A DNA stretch of 64,000 bases from Luteolibacter sp. Y139 (GTDB lineage: Bacteria > Verrucomicrobiota > Verrucomicrobiia > Verrucomicrobiales > Akkermansiaceae), in contig NZ_JBBUKT010000001.1 of NCBI RefSeq assembly GCF_038066715.1, positions 868,001 to 932,000 of the forward strand. Reading direction: 5' to 3'. The position numbers and the translations under genes were made by a program. Below the pieces are notes generated by a model. The model was not told where the DNA came from. It was given only the letters and a program-made list of their open reading frames with translations, and ran no database searches. Of this stretch, positions 61,637 to 64,000 are shown one piece after another (position 1 is the first letter of the stretch; each line of letters starts with the position of its first letter).

Positions 61637-62881
61637 CTACCCCGCCGCCAGCGCGATGGCGCGAACCGCCAAGCGTAATTCATCCTCCGTGATGCAAAGC
61701 GGCGGCATCAGCACGATCGTGTCACGGATCGGCCGCGTGAGCAGGCCGTGCTCGCGTGCGGCTAGACAAACCTGAGCACCGCCGTCGTCCACTTCGATCC
61801 CGGCAACAAAGCCGCACTGGCGCACCGCCCGAACCTTCGAACTGGTCGCTTTCAATTCCTCCAGCAGCTCCACCACCAAGGCAATCTTCGGCTGCAGACG
61901 CTCCAAGGTCTTCTCATCCTCGAACACATCGAGGCTCGCCAGCGCCACCGCACACCCCAGCGGATTCGCCGTGTAACTATGTCCATAGTAGAAGACGCGG
62001 TCAGCTTCGCCCAGGAAGGCTTCATACACTGCTGCAGTCGTCAGCGTCGCCGCCATCGGCATATAGCCGCCGGTCAGCCCTTTCGCGAGGCACAGGAAAT
62101 CCGGGATCACCTCCTCATGCTGGCACGCGAACATTTTCCCCGTGCGCCCGAAGCCGGTCATCACTTCGTCCAGCATCAGGTGGACATCCTGGGCATCACA
62201 CCATTCTCGCAGCTCCCGCAGCATGCCAGCCGGCCACGGACACATCTCGTTCACCCCTTGGATCAGCGGCTCGATCACTACGGCTGCCGAGTCCTTGATC
62301 GTTTCCGCGGGCAAGTGACGCAACGCTTCCATCCCGGAGACAAATGTCACCGGCGCACCATGGCGGCGGAAGCGCTCATGAAAGCGTGATACACCACCGA
62401 GCGATGCCGCGCCCATGGTATCGCCGTGGTAGGCCTGATCGAAAGCGATGAATCCCATCCGCTCCGGCTCGCCCGTCTGCTGGCGATACTGGATCGCCAT
62501 TTTCATCGCACACTCGATCGCCGTGGAGCCGTCGTCGGAAAAGAACACGCGCTCCAGCGTGCCAGTCGGGAAGAAACCACACAGCCGCTCCGCCAGTTCG
62601 CTCGCCCGCGGATTGGCGAAACCGAGATAAGACGTGTGGGACACCTCACCGAGCTGGCGGACGATCGCCGCATTCAGCACCGGATGGTTGTGGCCATGGA
62701 TGTTCGTCCAGATGGAGGAATTCCCGTCGAGATACTTGCGCCCTTCCGAGTCCCACAGCCATGCGCCCTCGCCGCGCACGAGCACCAGCGGCTCGCCCTC
62801 CACCCACGTTTGTTGGGGCGTGAAAGGATGCCAGCAGTGCTTCTTGTCGGCCTCGATCCAGCGTCGGGTGTCGTCGCGCAT
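61637..62881 (-). CDS. bioA: Adenosylmethionine-8-amino-7-oxononanoate aminotransferase
   Basis: A 414-residue fold type I PLP transaminase. The PLP lysine lies in FLCLAKGLTGGYMPMAATL and the start has WHPFTPQQTW, diagnostic for BioA. It converts KAPA to DAPA in biotin synthesis. Other biotin genes are not in the window. I chose the ATG at 62881; a TTG lies 21 bases upstream. Its stop is only 3 bases from the halogenase-like stop on the opposite strand. Confidence 0.94.
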   Translation of the reverse strand: MRDDTRRWIEADKKHCWHPFTPQQTWVEGEPLVLVRGEGAWLWDSEGRKYLDGNSSIWTNIHGHNHPVLNAAIVRQLGEVSHTSYLGFANPRASELAERLCGFFPTGTLERVFFSDDGSTAIECAMKMAIQYRQQTGEPERMGFIAFDQAYHGDTMGAASLGGVSRFHERFRRHGAPVTFVSGMEALRHLPAETIKDSAAVVIEPLIQGVNEMCPWPAGMLRELREWCDAQDVHLMLDEVMTGFGRTGKMFACQHEEVIPDFLCLAKGLTGGYMPMAATLTTAAVYEAFLGEADRVFYYGHSYTANPLGCAVALASLDVFEDEKTLERLQPKIALVVELLEELKATSSKVRAVRQCGFVAGIEVDDGGAQVCLAAREHGLLTRPIRDTIVLMPPLCITEDELRLAVRAIALAAG

Positions 62882-63094
62882 CGCCGCCAGTTTCGGGCGC
62901 AAATGACCGGCTGGAAAGCAAAGTTCGGGACCTACGCGATCATGGAATATCGAAAACCAGGGGAGCGTGCGAATCTGTCCACGTTCGGCAACGAACCAGT
63001 TCGGAAAAAGATCTCCCTCTCTGCGGGCGATCGGCGACTCCCAGGGACGGCGACCCCTAGGATGGATGCCGGTCGCCCGCTGTGTTTTCCGGGG

Positions 63095-63943
63095 TCACGT
63101 CTTGAAATCCCGCAGCCGGAACGCCGTGTAGCCAATCAAGAACAGCGTGGCATTCAAGCCGAAGAGGAAAACGTAGCTCCCCGCCAGCTTCGGCCACGAG
63201 ATCACACTCTCCAGCAGGTAGACCCACGAGCTCATCCGCCACGTGACGAAGTACTGCTCGTACGGTTTGAAGAACGGAAACTCCTGCAGGACCATGTCCA
63301 CGAACAGAATGCTCAGAGCCATGATGGTCGCCGCGGCAGGCTTCATCTTGAAGCAGGAGAACATGAAGGCGATCGACGACAGCGTGATCATGCTCAACCC
63401 GATTCCCACCGCCGAAAGCCCAATCCTCCCAATCCCCTCTCCCCACGTGGGAAAGGCCGAGAACACCTTCATCTTGTAGTTCCACACGAAAAGCCCGCCA
63501 TCCCAGCCAAGCGCTGCCACTGACATGGCGTATCCGGTGACCCCCACGAAGAGCACGAAGGTCATCGTATAGATCGACACTGCGCAATACTTCAGCAGCA
63601 GGATGCGCAGCCGCGAAACGGGCCGAGCGAGAACGAGCCGCAAATTCCCATCCTCCGACTCCTTGGCGACGATGTCCCCCGCCACCAAAGCGAAGTAAAT
63701 CGAACCGAGCAGGAACATGCTCAGCCCCATCACCATATAGGTCACGGTCAGCGAACTGTAGTAGCTATCGAAGCCGAAGCCATTCCGCTCAATGAGTTCG
63801 CGCATGCTCCGCTGGCTGCCTTCCAACTTGAAGACGAACAGGATGATCGCCTCCATCACGAGAAAGACCCCATACCCGAGATACGTCCTCGGGCGCCCGA
63901 AAAGCTTGGAAAGTTCGCCGCGGAGCTGACGGAGAAAATTCAT
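63095..63943 (-). CDS. ABC-2 type transporter permease
   Basis: A 282-residue membrane protein with six helices (TYLGYGVFLVMEAIILFVF, MGLSMFLLGSIYFALVAGDIV, TMTFVLFVGVTGYAM, IGLSMITLSSIAFMFSCF and others). The sequence AGDIVAKESEDGNLRLVLARPVSRLRILLLKY is typical of ABC-2 permeases of the NatB/NosY kind. Its start overlaps the stop of the upstream ATPase (ATGA). Exported substrate unknown. Confidence 0.88.
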   Translation of the reverse strand: MNFLRQLRGELSKLFGRPRTYLGYGVFLVMEAIILFVFKLEGSQRSMRELIERNGFGFDSYYSSLTVTYMVMGLSMFLLGSIYFALVAGDIVAKESEDGNLRLVLARPVSRLRILLLKYCAVSIYTMTFVLFVGVTGYAMSVAALGWDGGLFVWNYKMKVFSAFPTWGEGIGRIGLSAVGIGLSMITLSSIAFMFSCFKMKPAAATIMALSILFVDMVLQEFPFFKPYEQYFVTWRMSSWVYLLESVISWPKLAGSYVFLFGLNATLFLIGYTAFRLRDFKT

Positions 63944-64000
63944 GTGCCGGAGCGGTTCATCGTGATTTCCAAATACAAATCCTCCAGAGACCGGCGCACC
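63940..64000 (-). CDS. ABC transporter ATPase, C-terminal end only (cut by window)
   Basis: The last 19 codons run in from the window edge, reading ...VRRSLEDLYLEITMNRSGT. SLEDLYLEIT is the usual ending of export ABC ATPases. The stop overlaps the permease start by 4 bases. The rest of the gene lies beyond position 64000. Confidence 0.75.
   Translation of the reverse strand, partial: VRRSLEDLYLEITMNRSGT

Noticed and set aside
63030..63070. CCCAGGGAC..CCCCTAGG inverted-looking sequence before bioA
   Set aside because: It does not form a consistent stem, and the CCCCTAGG resembles the leader motif only in part.
1..64000. Search for CRISPR arrays, IS elements and prophage genes
   Set aside because: No regularly spaced direct repeats, transposase or phage structural motifs were seen other than the encapsulin shell, which is domesticated and operonic.

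Overview
The window reads as chromosomal DNA of a free-living member of the Verrucomicrobia, most like Luteolibacter or a relative. I infer this from family content: a Verru_Chthon cassette protein A, sulfatase plus PSD1 cytochrome (DUF1549/DUF1553) plus DUF1501 genes, LamG and DUF2341 secreted proteins, GC-rich coding sequence, and start codons that mostly lack a Shine-Dalgarno sequence. The genes are tightly packed in long single-strand operons. No CRISPR array, transposase, phage gene or rRNA is visible.

Region 1 (1-15.3 kb) is dominated by sulfur assimilation, mostly on the minus strand. After an SDR dehydrogenase, a tRNA-Tyr and an HU-type protein come cysA, cysW, cysT, two tandem lipoprotein sulfate-binding proteins and an OprO/P-like porin, preceded by a YezD (DUF2292) protein and an Rrf2 regulator with a cysteine cluster. 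The next operon, read from 15064 down to 9291, encodes a family 2A encapsulin shell (SrpI-like), a SufS-type cysteine desulfurase with a disordered N-terminal extension of about 190 residues (the expected cargo), a small P-type-ATPase-like HAD protein, a rhodanese with membrane anchor, serine O-acetyltransferase and cysteine synthase. Together they would import sulfate, make cysteine, and place persulfide-generating desulfurase inside a protein nanocompartment. The HAD protein is the part I cannot place in the known system.

Region 2 (15.3-29.9 kb) is a plus-strand operon of secreted proteins: a LamG protein with a 409-residue internal duplication, Verru_Chthon A (pilin-like N-terminus), a small secreted protein, a sulfatase with lectin-like C-terminus, then after a terminator-like hairpin a PSD1 protein and a DUF1501 protein. 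A strong bidirectional terminator closes it. An FAD/NAD(P)-binding protein and an unassigned protein follow on the minus strand.

Region 3 (32.2-54.6 kb) is one large minus-strand locus around two-partner secretion: a 3717-residue filamentous-haemagglutinin-like exoprotein, its TpsB transporter, an ExbB with N-terminal DUF2341 and LamG-like domains, two ExbD proteins, TonB, a porin, a coiled-coil protein and a parvulin. At the head are a PstS-like secreted protein and a secreted protein with a calcium-type repeat. The gene set resembles, from memory, the Pseudomonas aeruginosa pdt (PUMA3) locus. It suggests a large surface protein exported with help from proton-motive-force energy transducers.

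Region 4 (55-64 kb) is ordinary metabolism: a secreted hypothetical protein, a pair of aldehyde dehydrogenase genes (one lacking the catalytic half), deoxyribose-phosphate aldolase, glutamate racemase, a flavin-halogenase-family oxidoreductase, bioA and the start of an ABC export operon cut by the window edge.
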